Positions 7,330 through 16,314 of a DNA stretch of 64,000 bases are shown here, one piece after another. Position 1 is the first letter of the stretch. Each line of letters opens with the position of its first letter. The translations under genes and the position numbers were made by a program. The notes beneath the pieces are model-generated. The model had not been told where the DNA came from. It made no database searches and saw nothing but the letters and a program-made list of their open reading frames with translations. Source of the DNA: DASXMT01 sp963812965 (GTDB taxonomy: Bacteria > Actinomycetota > Acidimicrobiia > Acidimicrobiales > RAAP-2); the NCBI GenBank assembly GCA_963812965.1, contig CAWEXG010000011.1:1-64000 (forward strand), written 5' to 3'.

Positions 7330-8133
7330 ATGCCGACGCTGGCTCGGTCGCAGGATGCCTATGACCGCTTCTCGGCGATCTCGGACCTACCACTCACGAT
7401 TCTTGCTGTTCTATGGCTGCCCGTCCTCGTGATTCCGTTCGTGGTGCATCTCTCGCCGGACGTCACTCGCACGTTCAACGAGATCGACTACTTCGTGTGG
7501 GCGGCATTCGCCATCGAATACTTCATCAAGCTCTATCTGGCACCCTCCCGCCGTCACTTCTTCACCCACCACCTCGTCGATCTCGCAGTCGTAGCTCTGC
7601 CGATACTCCGGCCACTACGAGCGCTTCGACTGTTGCGGCTCTTCAACTTTGCCCGAGTCGGAGTCGTGCTCACCAACAGCCTGAAACGTGGTCGGGACAT
7701 CTTCACCCACCGGGGGCTGCACTTCGTGCTCCTGGCGGTTCTCATCATCATCTTCGTCTGTGCTGCGCTTGAGCTGGCATTCGAACAGCACGCCCCCGGC
7801 GCCAACATCCACAACTTCGGAGACGCACTCTGGTGGGCCGTCGTTACGGTCACCACCGTGGGATACGGCGACAAGTACCCGGTCTCCAGTGGCGGCAGGG
7901 GCGTGGCTGTGGTGCTCATGCTCGTTGGGATCGGGTTGATCGGGGTATTGACTGCCACCGTCGCGAGTTACTTCGTTGAGGAGAAGGCCGACGAAGAGAA
8001 GGCAGAGCTGAACGAACGGCTGGACCGGATCGAAGCGATGCTGACCCAGGCCTTGGCGCTAGGCCACCAGCCAGACGGCGTGAGGACCCCGGATGGAAGA
8101 GACGGGATCCCAGAGGGATCGGTCGACGGTTGA
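7330..8133 (+). CDS. Voltage-gated-type potassium channel
   Basis: A 267-residue six-helix-type channel subunit. It has membrane segments at about residues 20-42, 52-70, 80-95 and 130-150, and an Arg-rich S4-like helix (LRPLRALRLLRLFNFARVG, 93-111). The pore loop contains the K+ selectivity filter TVGYGD (176-181). S6 lies at about 190-212, and a charged helix that may form a coiled coil at 216-240. It should form a tetrameric K+ channel in the cell membrane. It lies 15 bases after a small possible leader frame. Confidence 0.9.
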   Translation: MPTLARSQDAYDRFSAISDLPLTILAVLWLPVLVIPFVVHLSPDVTRTFNEIDYFVWAAFAIEYFIKLYLAPSRRHFFTHHLVDLAVVALPILRPLRALRLLRLFNFARVGVVLTNSLKRGRDIFTHRGLHFVLLAVLIIIFVCAALELAFEQHAPGANIHNFGDALWWAVVTVTTVGYGDKYPVSSGGRGVAVVLMLVGIGLIGVLTATVASYFVEEKADEEKAELNERLDRIEAMLTQALALGHQPDGVRTPDGRDGIPEGSVDG

Positions 8134-8204
8134 GTCGTGACAAGCCAGGAGCAGCGAGCCTGGACTACCTCTCCGCTGACTCTCTTCCTCGAACAAGAGG
8201 TTGA

Positions 8205-8675
8205 TCACTTCTTACACGCAAGATACGTCGCCAGGCCTCTGTTTCCGTGGCGCATCATGAGCGTGTGGTTGATCCGGAATGCCGGACGACCAACAACTGC
8301 CAGTCGCCGCAACAGCTCCTTGTTGGCCACGACTTCCTCTTCGAAGACAGCGTTGGACCCTGACGGCGTCTCAGTGATCGTCCACCGTGAGAATCCTTCG
8401 AGGTCTCCCGTCATCGAAGCCTCGAGCACGTTGGCAACCGAATCTCGTCGAGACTGGCGGATCACGAAACGGAGGTCGTAGGGCAGTAGGGAACGGCAGA
8501 GCACCTCACCCGACTCATCGTCGATCTGGCGAACGCTCCGCACCTCAGGCCACCACGATGGGTAGTTCTGGATGTCCTCGAGCGCGCCGTACACGTCGAG
8601 GGGTGAGCTGTGAAGCTGCCAACTGGTGCGGAAACGATAGAAGTGCGGATCCACGATAGGAGTGTGCCACGGCAT
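8205..8675 (-). CDS. SRPBCC (polyketide cyclase/START-like) protein
   Basis: A 156-residue single-domain protein. The opening WQLHSSPLDVYGALEDIQNY followed by PSWWPEVRSV is typical of the SRPBCC helix-grip fold used to bind hydrophobic ligands. The C-terminal long helix includes NHTLMMRHGNRGLATYLA. No signal peptide. The ligand is unknown. It is convergent with the channel gene and divergent from the membrane protein at 8774. Confidence 0.75.
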   Translation of the reverse strand: MPWHTPIVDPHFYRFRTSWQLHSSPLDVYGALEDIQNYPSWWPEVRSVRQIDDESGEVLCRSLLPYDLRFVIRQSRRDSVANVLEASMTGDLEGFSRWTITETPSGSNAVFEEEVVANKELLRRLAVVGRPAFRINHTLMMRHGNRGLATYLACKK

Positions 8676-8773
8676 GAGACTCCCAGGCCGGAACGCCGAA
8701 ACGTATCGAGTCAGCGTTCGGGGGAGAATGTAGTGGTAAGCAGACTGTTGGCTGGAAAGCCGAGGAGACGCAC

Positions 8774-9388
8774 ATGAACGGAGTACGTACGATTGCGATG
8801 GTGGTCATAGCCGTCGGCGTGCTGGCCTTGGCCGCGCTGGCAGTGGCAGTGACCTGGCGCGTAGTGCGCTGGATCCGACGTGTCCGAGTACACGTCAACC
8901 GGGCGTTCCCTCACGGCCTACCGCTGCCCAGTCCCACAGCAATGGCCATCGCTCGGGAACGAATTCGCCGTACGTCGTTCAGAGCCCGCATGGTGGCCAG
9001 CCACGGGCCTCGTCGCCAGGCTTTGTCACTCAGGCGAGACCTGTGGTCTCACGTCGATATCGCCCAGGGCGCTCTGGCCACAGCTCGGACGGTCGACGCG
9101 CCGATCGGAGACCTCCCCCACCTCACCACCGAACTTCGAGCTCTGGCTCATCACCACGATCAACGTCTCGTTCTCCTGACTGAGCGCTCTTCGGCTGGCG
9201 ACCTCGAGATGGCGAGAGCCGAGACCATCAGGATCACCGAGTACGCCGACCGGGTATCGGACACGGTGATCGAATCCCTCCATACGATCTCGACCGTCGA
9301 CACAGATCGTCTCGCCATCTTGCTCGACCACGAGACCCAGGCAGTCAAAGCAGGGTCGGCTGGCATGCGGGCGCTCGCAAACCGGTAA
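8774..9388 (+). CDS. Membrane-anchored helical protein, unknown
   Basis: A 204-residue protein with one N-terminal membrane helix (about residues 6-30) followed by a basic stop-transfer region and long amphipathic helices rich in Arg, Glu and Ala. It is probably anchored with the bulk in the cytoplasm. I do not recognise a family. It ends six bases before the nitroreductase start, so the two are probably co-transcribed. Confidence 0.65.
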   Translation: MNGVRTIAMVVIAVGVLALAALAVAVTWRVVRWIRRVRVHVNRAFPHGLPLPSPTAMAIARERIRRTSFRARMVASHGPRRQALSLRRDLWSHVDIAQGALATARTVDAPIGDLPHLTTELRALAHHHDQRLVLLTERSSAGDLEMARAETIRITEYADRVSDTVIESLHTISTVDTDRLAILLDHETQAVKAGSAGMRALANR

Positions 9389-9394
9389 GCACGG

Positions 9395-10057
9395 ATGGAC
9401 ATCTACGAAGCGCTCTACACCACCAGAGCCATGCGGCGGGTCAAACCGGACCCGGTCCCGCTGGCGTCCCAGGCCAGGATCCTCGACGCCGCCATCCGGG
9501 CCCCAAGCGGTGGAAATGTCCAGAACTGGCGGTTTCTCCTCGTCGACGACCTCGACACGAAACGTACGATCGGCCCGTTGTACCGAGACAGCATCGAACA
9601 GCTGTGGGAGACGATCTATGCGGGTCGTCTCGCCGCGGCCGCTGCAGATCCAACAGCCGATGACAGCATCCAAACCATGAAGGTGCAGCGATCGGCCCAA
9701 TGGCTTGCCGATCACTTCGAGGAGGTCCCGCTGTACCTGTTCGGCTTCGTGCAGGGCGATCCCACCGGAGGCTCCATCTTTCCCGCTGTATGGAACGCCC
9801 AGCTGGCGGCCCGAGCAGAAGGCATCGGCAGCTCACTGACCGTTGTGCTCGGGGTTTTTCACCCGACCGAGACCCTCGCGATCCTCGGCGTGCCCGAGGA
9901 TCGCGGATGGATCATGTCGTGCTGCGTGAACTTCGGCTATCCCACCGGGCGCTGGGGTGTCGCAGCTCGTCGACCGGTCCAGGAGGTGTCGTACCGGAAC
10001 CGCTGGGGAGAGCATGTCGGTTTCGAGCTCGAAGAGCCCCTATGGCCACAGCAGTGA
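9395..10057 (+). CDS. Nitroreductase-family FMN oxidoreductase
   Basis: A 220-residue flavoprotein. It begins IYEALYTTRAMRRVKPDPVP with IRAPSGGNVQNWRF, the FMN-binding Arg and Ser-Gly-Gly-Asn signature of the nitroreductase fold. The C-terminal segment ILGVPEDRGWIMSCCVNFGY resembles the family's dinucleotide-contact region. It probably works as an FMN-containing, NAD(P)H-linked reductase dimer in the cytoplasm; the substrate is not evident. Confidence 0.87.
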   Translation: MDIYEALYTTRAMRRVKPDPVPLASQARILDAAIRAPSGGNVQNWRFLLVDDLDTKRTIGPLYRDSIEQLWETIYAGRLAAAAADPTADDSIQTMKVQRSAQWLADHFEEVPLYLFGFVQGDPTGGSIFPAVWNAQLAARAEGIGSSLTVVLGVFHPTETLAILGVPEDRGWIMSCCVNFGYPTGRWGVAARRPVQEVSYRNRWGEHVGFELEEPLWPQQ

Positions 10058-10226
10058 GCTCTTGAACCAACCGAGCGAAGACGCCCAGCCTGGCTCCGGT
10101 CTTCTCGTCTCACGGTCCAACCCCCGCTTGGCATCCCGTTAGCTAGTGCGCAGTCAGCCGGTTGACATGCCGTAGAGTGTGGTTTCTCGCCGGCAACGAC
10201 CATCCACGGTTTCGTATGCCGTCAGC

Positions 10227-10297
10227 GCGGGCGTAGCTCAATGGTAGAGCCCCAGCCTTCCAAGCTGGTGGTGCGGGTTCGATCCCCGTCGCCCGCT
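10227..10297 (+). tRNA. tRNA-Gly (anticodon TCC)
   Basis: A complete 71-nt cloverleaf. The acceptor stem GCGGGCG pairs with CGCCCGC, the D-arm contains AGCTCAATGGTAGAGC, the anticodon stem CCAGC/GCTGG encloses loop CTTCCAA with anticodon TCC, and the T-loop is TTCGATC. CCA is not encoded. It lies 75 bases from the end of the encapsulated-ferritin gene. Confidence 0.95.
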
Positions 10298-10371
10298 CTC
10301 ACAAAATGGCAGATCAGGGCTTACGAACTGCTCTCTTCTCCCTGAACGATCGGCCGGGAGAACAGCGGTAT

Positions 10372-10731
10372 CTATTTTCGGAGACTGCCGATTCCAAGTG
10401 AGCCCGCGGACGCGGCCTCAGAAGAGACCGTCTCCTCCAATTCGAGCTCAGTGATCGGCACGGTCGTGAACAAATAGGTGCGGAGGTGACGGTCGAGGAC
10501 CGGATCGTGGCGGCGCAGCCATTCGAGCGTCATAGCCGCGTGCTCCTTCTCCTCGTCGCGATTGTGAGCGAGGACAGCGGCCAGCTCCGGGTCGTCAGTG
10601 GCATCGACCCGCTGGTCGTACCAATCGACGGCTTCGAGTTCCTCTTGAATAGAAGCAACGGCTCGGTGGCGATCAATGGTCGACGATGTGAGCCGGTCTT
10701 CGGGTTCATGTAGTCCCGCGCTCTGCGCCAT
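10372..10731 (-). CDS. Encapsulated ferritin (encapsulin cargo), orphan
   Basis: A 119-residue EncFtn-type ferritin-like protein. The helix EELEAVDWYDQRVDAT and the motif HNRDEEKEHAAMTLEWLRRH carry the ferroxidase residues (E30/E31/E33, E60/E61, H64) and match the short decameric encapsulated ferritins such as that of Rhodospirillum. After a Ser/Ala linker the protein ends in SLGIGSLRK, the encapsulin cargo-loading peptide. It should store iron inside an encapsulin shell. No shell gene lies next to it: tRNA-Gly is immediately downstream, and a secreted protein of the same strand upstream. Confidence 0.9.
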   Translation of the reverse strand: MAQSAGLHEPEDRLTSSTIDRHRAVASIQEELEAVDWYDQRVDATDDPELAAVLAHNRDEEKEHAAMTLEWLRRHDPVLDRHLRTYLFTTVPITELELEETVSSEAASAGSLGIGSLRK

Positions 10732-10869
10732 GGAACTCCTCCCTCGTGGTCCAAATGGAGTAGTAGCTACGTCCGAGTATGAGCCGACCCATCGACCCTA
10801 TCGCTGAGTACGCCGGCTCAAGAAGGTGTCAGGTCACCTCATTGTGGCCCGTCATGCAGTGAAGGGCGG

Positions 10870-11469
10870 TCATGAGTCTTCCCAACGCCACCCGTCATTG
10901 TCCTCGCACGTGATCGGTCCATCTCTGCCCTGCACGGTCTGGCCTTGGAGAGAATCGGGGCAGTACTCGCCGGCGCTATAGCAGTTGCCCTCCGGATCCA
11001 TATAACAACCCGCAGAGGTCGGCGGCGTTGCGGGAGGAGCGGTCGTGGTGGTCGGCGGCACCGTAGTTGTCGGCGGCTCTGTGGTGGTAGTCGTGGTGGT
11101 CGTGGGCGGCACCGTCGTCGTACTCACGGGAGCGGGCGATATGCACATCTTTTTGATCTGAGAGACGAGGTAGTTTTTCCCAATTTTCACCGGTCGAGCG
11201 CCTTGCTGTAAGGCGTAATTGACCCCATTGATCTTGACGATGTCTATTGAGGGTCCGTGTGCGCAGCCAACCCGACGAATGACCACAGACTTACAGTCGG
11301 CCAAATTGGCGCTCGTGAGGCTGGCGTGTCCCCTCGCTGCTGTCGTGCAACGGCTCAGCTGGCCGGACTTCGTGTTCTTGGTCGCCGCAGAACCCGGTAT
11401 CGCCGTCATGGCACTAGCACCGATACCTAAGATTCCGGCCAATACCACCACTGTGATCGTGCGTCTCAC
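10870..11469 (-). CDS. Secreted protein with Thr/Pro-rich linker
   Basis: A 199-residue exported protein. The signal peptide covers about residues 1-30 (VVVLAGILGIGASAM, cut near GSAA). An N-terminal Cys-containing domain follows, then a Thr/Pro linker (about 117-146) and a C-terminal Cys-rich module GNCYSAGEYC...CEDNDGWRWE. That tail module recurs at the ends of many actinobacterial secreted proteins, where its role is unknown. Thr-rich linkers usually carry glycans. Confidence 0.75.
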   Translation of the reverse strand: MRRTITVVVLAGILGIGASAMTAIPGSAATKNTKSGQLSRCTTAARGHASLTSANLADCKSVVIRRVGCAHGPSIDIVKINGVNYALQQGARPVKIGKNYLVSQIKKMCISPAPVSTTTVPPTTTTTTTTEPPTTTVPPTTTTAPPATPPTSAGCYMDPEGNCYSAGEYCPDSLQGQTVQGRDGPITCEDNDGWRWEDS

Positions 11470-12156
11470 GATGCGGTCGCCACCGATCGAACCATTGGGC
11501 TCAGACCGCGGTCAGCAACAACATGGCACATTGCGTCCCCCCCTCCACCGATGGCGACAAAATCTACCGGATAAAGCACAATTCGTACAAGGAAAACCAA
11601 GGGGCTCAGTGAATAAGGCGAGGGGCACTACCACCGCTTCGGCTGTCTGAGAGCGTTCAACCAGCGCCGAAGCCTGTCCGGCTGAAGTTCAGGAACCTAC
11701 GACGAAACCCCCACCGGGAGGCAGGGGTTCGTCTCCCCGTATTGTGACTGGCAAGACAGGGGCATTCCCCAACATACCCGACCAGCCCCATCAGCGAAAC
11801 TCCCTCATTCGGAACACCGGGGATGGGGGCTAATTTCCTCACCCAACGTGGTCGAAATACAACGGCTATCAGGCGGGTTCGATACATGCCTCAACGCCCA
11901 ACGCACACCCGGATCGGCCCCACAATGTGTCGATTATGGCCCTGAACAGCCCTGATGCGCTCCTACGTGACTTCCATGCCGCCCTATGCAACCACTCCCG
12001 TTAATGATCGTCGAGAGATAGAGAAGGGTCGCCGTTCTCGTCCGCTGGTGACCTGAAATGATCCTCCAGGCCTTTCTGGCCGTTCCTCACCCCGATTGCC
12101 GCCCTACCCCCTGGCCTGCTCTCCGAATCGAGTGATCTTGGCGGTCATGCCGTTGC
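11470..12156. other. Intergenic stretch, no gene supported
   Basis: No frame shows domain resemblance; a minus-strand frame at 11657-11887 is Arg-rich and probably spurious. On the minus strand a 14-codon frame (12104-12148) starts eight bases after the parA stop and begins MTAKITRFGE. It could be the broken start of a ParB-like or ribbon-helix-helix partner of ParA. No RNA gene was seen. Confidence 0.45.
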
Positions 12157-12771
12157 TCAGTGAGACCGCCGCCGAGTCGCCCGCTTGAAGACCGTCGTGT
12201 ACGCATCGAGACCCTCCCGGTAGAGGCGGGCGCTGGGACCGGCGGCGATGCCGACACGCTCGGGGATGATGCCCCACACCGGAACCTTCTCACGGGTCCA
12301 TCCATCGACTGTCTCGGCCAGATCGTTGGTCCCCAACCGGGCGGCACAGACCACGATGCCGTAGGCGACACCGTTGGGAATCATGTCGAGGGTGGCCGCT
12401 ACACGTGTCGGCTCCACTCCCCCGGCTCGAGTCGGTATGACCACCGCATCCGCCTTGGACAGCGCCGCTTTCACGATCCGTTCGTCTCCGGGTGGTGTAT
12501 CCACGACGACCACGCTCTCCGAGTCGGCCATGGCTCTCGTCACCGTTCGCTCGGACGGCGCCTCTATGAGATCCACCCCCTCGATAGGTGAGTCCTCGAA
12601 CCACTCGGCAGACGAGGCCTGCCGGTCCGAATCGACCAGCACCACCGATAGGTAGCCCCGTTCGACGGCGACAGCTGCCAGATAGACCGACGTGGTGGTC
12701 TTCCCGACACCGCCCTTCACATTGCTCACGACGATGTTCACGCCGTGCACTGTAACGTCGTGTACGGACAC
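12157..12771 (-). CDS. Orphan ParA/MinD-type ATPase
   Basis: A 204-residue P-loop ATPase with the deviant Walker A VSNVKGGVGKTTTSVYLA, the A' motif VVLVDSDRQASSAEWF and Walker B SVVVVDTPPGD. This is the compact ParA type used by plasmids and small partition systems; it lacks an N-terminal DNA-binding domain. No ParB follows. Only a 14-codon frame eight bases after the stop occupies the partner position. It may be a plasmid or ICE remnant or a cargo-positioning ParA. Confidence 0.88.
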   Translation of the reverse strand: MSVHDVTVHGVNIVVSNVKGGVGKTTTSVYLAAVAVERGYLSVVLVDSDRQASSAEWFEDSPIEGVDLIEAPSERTVTRAMADSESVVVVDTPPGDERIVKAALSKADAVVIPTRAGGVEPTRVAATLDMIPNGVAYGIVVCAARLGTNDLAETVDGWTREKVPVWGIIPERVGIAAGPSARLYREGLDAYTTVFKRATRRRSH

Positions 12772-12965
12772 GCTGCATCGGTGAGCGAACAGTGATCCTG
12801 GCTGTTCGGTGTCCGTCTCGTGTCAGGTCTGGCTGCCGCTCAGATCCGGCTGCCGCCCCAACTCCTGCCCCGACTCCCGCCAGGGGCCCCCGTCCAGTCG
12901 GCTCTACAGCTCGTGCCGCCATACAGCACGTTCCGCCACATAGAACTCTATCCATCGACTCCTGG

Positions 12966-13400
12966 TCACGGCCGTTCGGGGTGCAGGTGGACGGCACGGG
13001 CATAGGTCAGCGTCGAATGGGCCGCCATCTGGCCATCGACATCCGTGGTAGCCGCCACACCGAAGGCAACCCGTCGCCCGAGCCTCAGGATCTCGGCCCT
13101 GGACACGAGATCACTTCGCGCCCCTCGTAGAAAACTGGTCTTCATCTCCAGCGTGACGGCCATGGGCTCTTCACCCGTTCTGGTCATGATGGCGAGCCAC
13201 ATCGCCACATCGGCGACCGTCTCGAAGCACGATCCGTGAAGCAGGTTGCCAGGTCGGACGAAGGAGGGCCGCCAGGGAAGGCGCACCGTGGCCCAGCCCG
13301 GACCCAGCTCCTGAACCGTGATCCCCCACCACTGGGTAAACGGTGTATCCGCCAGGATCAGCTCGGCTTGTTCCAAGGTGATCGCCGTAGGCTCGGTCAT
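12966..13400 (-). CDS. PaaI-type hot-dog thioesterase
   Basis: A 144-residue single hot-dog-fold protein. The segment RPGNLLHGSCFETVADVAMWLA matches the PaaI/YdiI pattern (x-x-x-HG-x-x-x-x-x-x-D/A) of acyl-CoA thioesterases. The central EMKTSFLRGARSDLVSRAEI forms the second family block. It probably hydrolyses small or aromatic acyl-CoAs in the cytoplasm. Divergent from the RNA methyltransferase gene at 13474. Confidence 0.8.
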   Translation of the reverse strand: MTEPTAITLEQAELILADTPFTQWWGITVQELGPGWATVRLPWRPSFVRPGNLLHGSCFETVADVAMWLAIMTRTGEEPMAVTLEMKTSFLRGARSDLVSRAEILRLGRRVAFGVAATTDVDGQMAAHSTLTYARAVHLHPERP

Positions 13401-13473
13401 ACACCCAAACTAAAGGTTCCGCCCCCAGCCCAGACCGCCTCGTCGCCAGGCTCCCGGGCAATTCCTCTCTACG

Positions 13474-14749
13474 ATGGCCGGCACCATGGCTCTTATCGAA
13501 CTTCGAACCGGAGCGATCGCTGCGGGAGGCGGCTGCGTGGCCAGGGCCGAGGACGGGCGCGTGGTGTTCGTGCGCCACTCGCTTCCCGGCGAACGGGTAC
13601 TGGCCAACGTGACCGATGAGACCACCTCCTACCTGCGTGCTGATGCGGTGGAGGTGCTCGAGCCCTCTCGAGACCGGGTCACACCACCCTGCCCCTTCGC
13701 CGGGCCCGGTCGTTGCGGAGGATGTGACTGGCAGCACGTGTCCCTGTCGGCCCAGCGGACCCTGAAAGCCCAGCTCATCTCCGAACAGCTCCGTCATCTG
13801 GCCGGCATCGATCCGGCGGTGGTCGTGGAAGCGCTTCCCGGACCATCAAACGGGCTCGGGTGGCGCACTCGCGTGCGATTCGCAGTGGACCGGTCGGGGT
13901 GTGGGCTTCCGTCGGCATCGGTCTCATCGGCTGCAGCTCGTCGACCGCTGCCTGATCGCCGCCCCTAAGCTCGAGGAGCTCCATGTCGAGCAGCTGACGT
14001 GGCCGGGCGCTGCCGAGCTCGAAGTGCTCACGTCCCCCGACGATGACCAACGAGTGGTCACCGTGACGACACAGCGACGCCATCCCGGCGCTCTTCCTCC
14101 CCTCGACGCCGGGATGGTGGTCGACGGTCGGACGCAGCGCAAACCCAGCCGGGTCCACTTCGAGGTGCTCGGCCGTACCTACCAGGTGACGGCCGGGTCG
14201 TTCTGGCAGGTGCACCCGGCCGCAGCCACCGTGCTGGCCGGTACGGTCCTCGACGAGCTGGCCCCTGCGGCCGGGGAGCACGTCATCGATCTGTATGCAG
14301 GTGTTGGTCTCTTCACTGCCCTGATCGCTGACAGGGTCGGTTCCTCCGGCACGGTTGTCGCCGTCGAACGAGGCGCTCGTGCTTGTGCCGATGCCAAGCG
14401 CAACACCGTCGACCAGCCGCAGGTCGAGATCGTCCGAGCTCCCGTGACCCCAGCGCTGATCGCCCAGAGCGGCACTCCCGATCTCGTCGTTCTGGACCCG
14501 ACGAGAGAAGGGGCCGGACGCCCGGTCATGACGGCACTGACGGAACTACCTCGGGCGCCGCGTCGGATCGTCTACGTCTCGTGTGACCCAGCTTCGTTCG
14601 CTCGGGATCTGCGGGTGATGCTCGATGCCGGATGGACCATGCCTTCCCTTCGTGCCTTCGACCTCTTCCCTATGACCGAGCACGTGGAGCTGATCGGGGT
14701 GCTCGAGCCTGAGCCTGCACGTGGAGCTGATCGGGGTGCTCGAGCCTGA
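13474..14749 (+). pseudogene. TRAM-type RNA m5U methyltransferase, frameshifted
   Basis: The N-terminal part has a TRAM domain (GCVARAEDGRVVFVRHSLPG with ERV) and the Fe-S region CPFAGPGRCGGCDWQH. The C-terminal part, in another frame from about 13901, has the SAM site DLYAGVGLFTALIADRVG, DPTREG and the catalytic YVSCDPASFARDL of RumA/TrmA-like enzymes. One extra base near 13897-13901 separates the halves (DRSG joined to VGFRRHRSH). The 3' end carries a 37-bp tandem duplication that alters the last residues. It would methylate a uridine in rRNA or tRNA. Confidence 0.82.
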
Positions 14750-14753
14750 GCCT
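14680..14753 (+). repeat. 37-bp perfect tandem duplication at a gene end
   Basis: Copies at 14680-14716 and 14717-14753 are identical. The unit is not a multiple of three. The first copy reads EHVELIGVLEPEP in frame, and the second copy shifts the frame, adding ARGADRGARA before a stop. Without the duplication the protein would end LEPEPL. A recent slippage event or an assembly artefact. Confidence 0.85.
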
Positions 14754-14758
14754 TTAGA

Positions 14759-14974
14759 TCATGGTTCTGGTCGACGCAGTACCAGATAGACGTTGTCGTC
14801 CACCGCGAACGAATTGACGACCTCATACCCTTGAGACCCTTGGGAGTCGAGCTCCTCTTCGAGAGCACGCCGTGGCTCCGCGTTGACCAGGCGACCACCA
14901 TGGATCCGTAGAACTCGATGGGATGGGCTCACCGATGCAGGATAACGCCGCCGGGTTGCCTGACGGGGTACCAA
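14759..14974 (-). CDS. Small DUF4177-like protein
   Basis: Up to 71 residues. Only the last 35 look conserved: LEEELDSQGSQGYEVVNSF then VYLVLRRPE. This is the pattern (helix, GYEVV, strand ending in LRR/FKR) of small DUF4177-type proteins of unknown function. The true start is unclear; a GTG about 14 codons in is an alternative to the first ATG. It lies next to the LmbE-type gene on the same strand. Confidence 0.5.
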   Translation of the reverse strand: MVPRQATRRRYPASVSPSHRVLRIHGGRLVNAEPRRALEEELDSQGSQGYEVVNSFAVDDNVYLVLRRPEP

Positions 14975-14983
14975 CCCGACCCG

Positions 14984-15796
14984 TTACCGGACCAACGAGG
15001 ACTCCCTGACGAGAGCTCGTCCCCCTGCGTCATCGGTCTCGGAGATCTCAGGTCGTACCCGGACGTACCACTCGTGACCCCAGATCTCGGCAAACGTCTC
15101 GTCCGACAGGCCAAGGAAGAACCCAGTGTCCCCGATCTGGGATTCGTGCATCTTCATGGCCGACCGCTTGGCGCCAAGATGCCCGCTCACATCGATCTCC
15201 GTGGTCACCCGCTCACTTGGCACGCCGATGGTGTCGAACAGAGCGATTGTCTCTGGCGTCACCGGCATGCCTGCAGCCTCGGCCACGGGCAGCAGCGTGC
15301 GGAAGAAGCCCCTGTCCATCGTGGCCATGAACACCCGTGGTGTCTCGGCAAGCTCAGCAGCTCGCAGGCCGACCCGATGCACCATGATGTGGTCAGGATG
15401 GCCGTAGCCGCCGTGCTCGTCGTAGGCGACCAGCACATCAGCACGCTCATCACGCAGGATGTCGGCCACCATGGCCGCCGCCTCATCGACATCGGCCAGG
15501 GCGAAGGCTCCCTCCCGGTCGTTCGACGGCTCCCCCGCCATACCCGAGTCGTGAAAGCCAAGGAACTCCTGGCGTGCAACCCCGAGCGCTCGACACGACG
15601 CAGCCAGCTCGTTGACCCTGCGATCAGCCAACGTCTCGCCCGCTAGCAGCAGCCCATCAGGCACCTCACCCAGCTCGCCACGGGTGGCGGTGAGCAAGAC
15701 CACTCGATGGCCCTCGGCAGCCAGACGAGCCATCGTCCCACCGGTCGTGGTCACCTCGTCGTCTGGATGCGCATGGAGAAACACGACTGTGGACAT
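14984..15796 (-). CDS. LmbE/PIG-L family N-deacetylase (MshB-like)
   Basis: A 270-residue zinc deacetylase. AHPDDE (residues 9-14) and HPDH (about 133-136) supply the metal ligands and catalytic Asp of the PIG-L fold. In actinobacteria this family includes MshB (GlcNAc-inositol deacetylase of mycothiol synthesis) and Mca. This protein is MshB-like in length, but the assignment between those roles is not certain. A second family member, clearly Mca-like, lies at 26660-27559. Confidence 0.82.
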   Translation of the reverse strand: MSTVVFLHAHPDDEVTTTGGTMARLAAEGHRVVLLTATRGELGEVPDGLLLAGETLADRRVNELAASCRALGVARQEFLGFHDSGMAGEPSNDREGAFALADVDEAAAMVADILRDERADVLVAYDEHGGYGHPDHIMVHRVGLRAAELAETPRVFMATMDRGFFRTLLPVAEAAGMPVTPETIALFDTIGVPSERVTTEIDVSGHLGAKRSAMKMHESQIGDTGFFLGLSDETFAEIWGHEWYVRVRPEISETDDAGGRALVRESSLVR

Positions 15797-15845
15797 TGCT
15801 CGAGGTTACCGGTAGGCGCAGGTCGTCCCGTCTGCTGATCACCCC

Positions 15846-16205
15846 TCAGCCAAGCGGCAGCTGAGGCTCCTCTGCCAACGAGAGCTGTCCTCCGTCCCGA
15901 CGTGTCCGCTTACCCCTGGACTGTCGATGCACCGCAAAGACGCGCTCCGGGTCGAATGAGCGCACGGTCCGGTCCCCAGGCCGCCCACCCACGACTTCGA
16001 TGGACTCGGTGCCGTTGCGCTCGTTGACAACGTGAGCTCGAAACTGCCAGGAGACCCCGCGGGTACGAATCCCGTCGATGATCACCGGGTCCCCGGACCG
16101 CAGCCCGTTCCACATCTCCGAACGGTCGAGATGTGCGGCAGCCTCCGCCGCTACTCGTTTGGCCGAGGGGCGAACCGGCATCAGGCGGTCACCGAGGGAG
16201 AGCAT
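15846..16205 (-). CDS. Hypothetical protein
   Basis: A 119-residue soluble protein of unknown family. It begins with a helix rich in Ala/Arg (RPSAKRVAAEAAAHLDRS), then a beta-rich stretch including GDPVIIDGIRTRGVSWQFRA and ERVFAVH, and ends in a basic, Gln/Pro-rich tail. The beta pattern suggests a small barrel or SH3-like module. It reads as a real gene by codon use and fits between neighbours on the same strand. Confidence 0.6.
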   Translation of the reverse strand: MLSLGDRLMPVRPSAKRVAAEAAAHLDRSEMWNGLRSGDPVIIDGIRTRGVSWQFRAHVVNERNGTESIEVVGGRPGDRTVRSFDPERVFAVHRQSRGKRTRRDGGQLSLAEEPQLPLG

Positions 16206-16314
16206 GGAGGCATGCCCCGAAGCTATCGGACGGCTGTAGGAGACCCAACGGATAGGCGGGATCGACCAGGGGATGGCGAGCCTGGGCTGCCCCTCCGCTG
16301 CAGCTCGAAGGGGA

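Noticed and set aside
12290..13003. A 237-codon minus-strand frame
   Set aside because: It overlaps parA in another frame and is Arg/Gly-rich.
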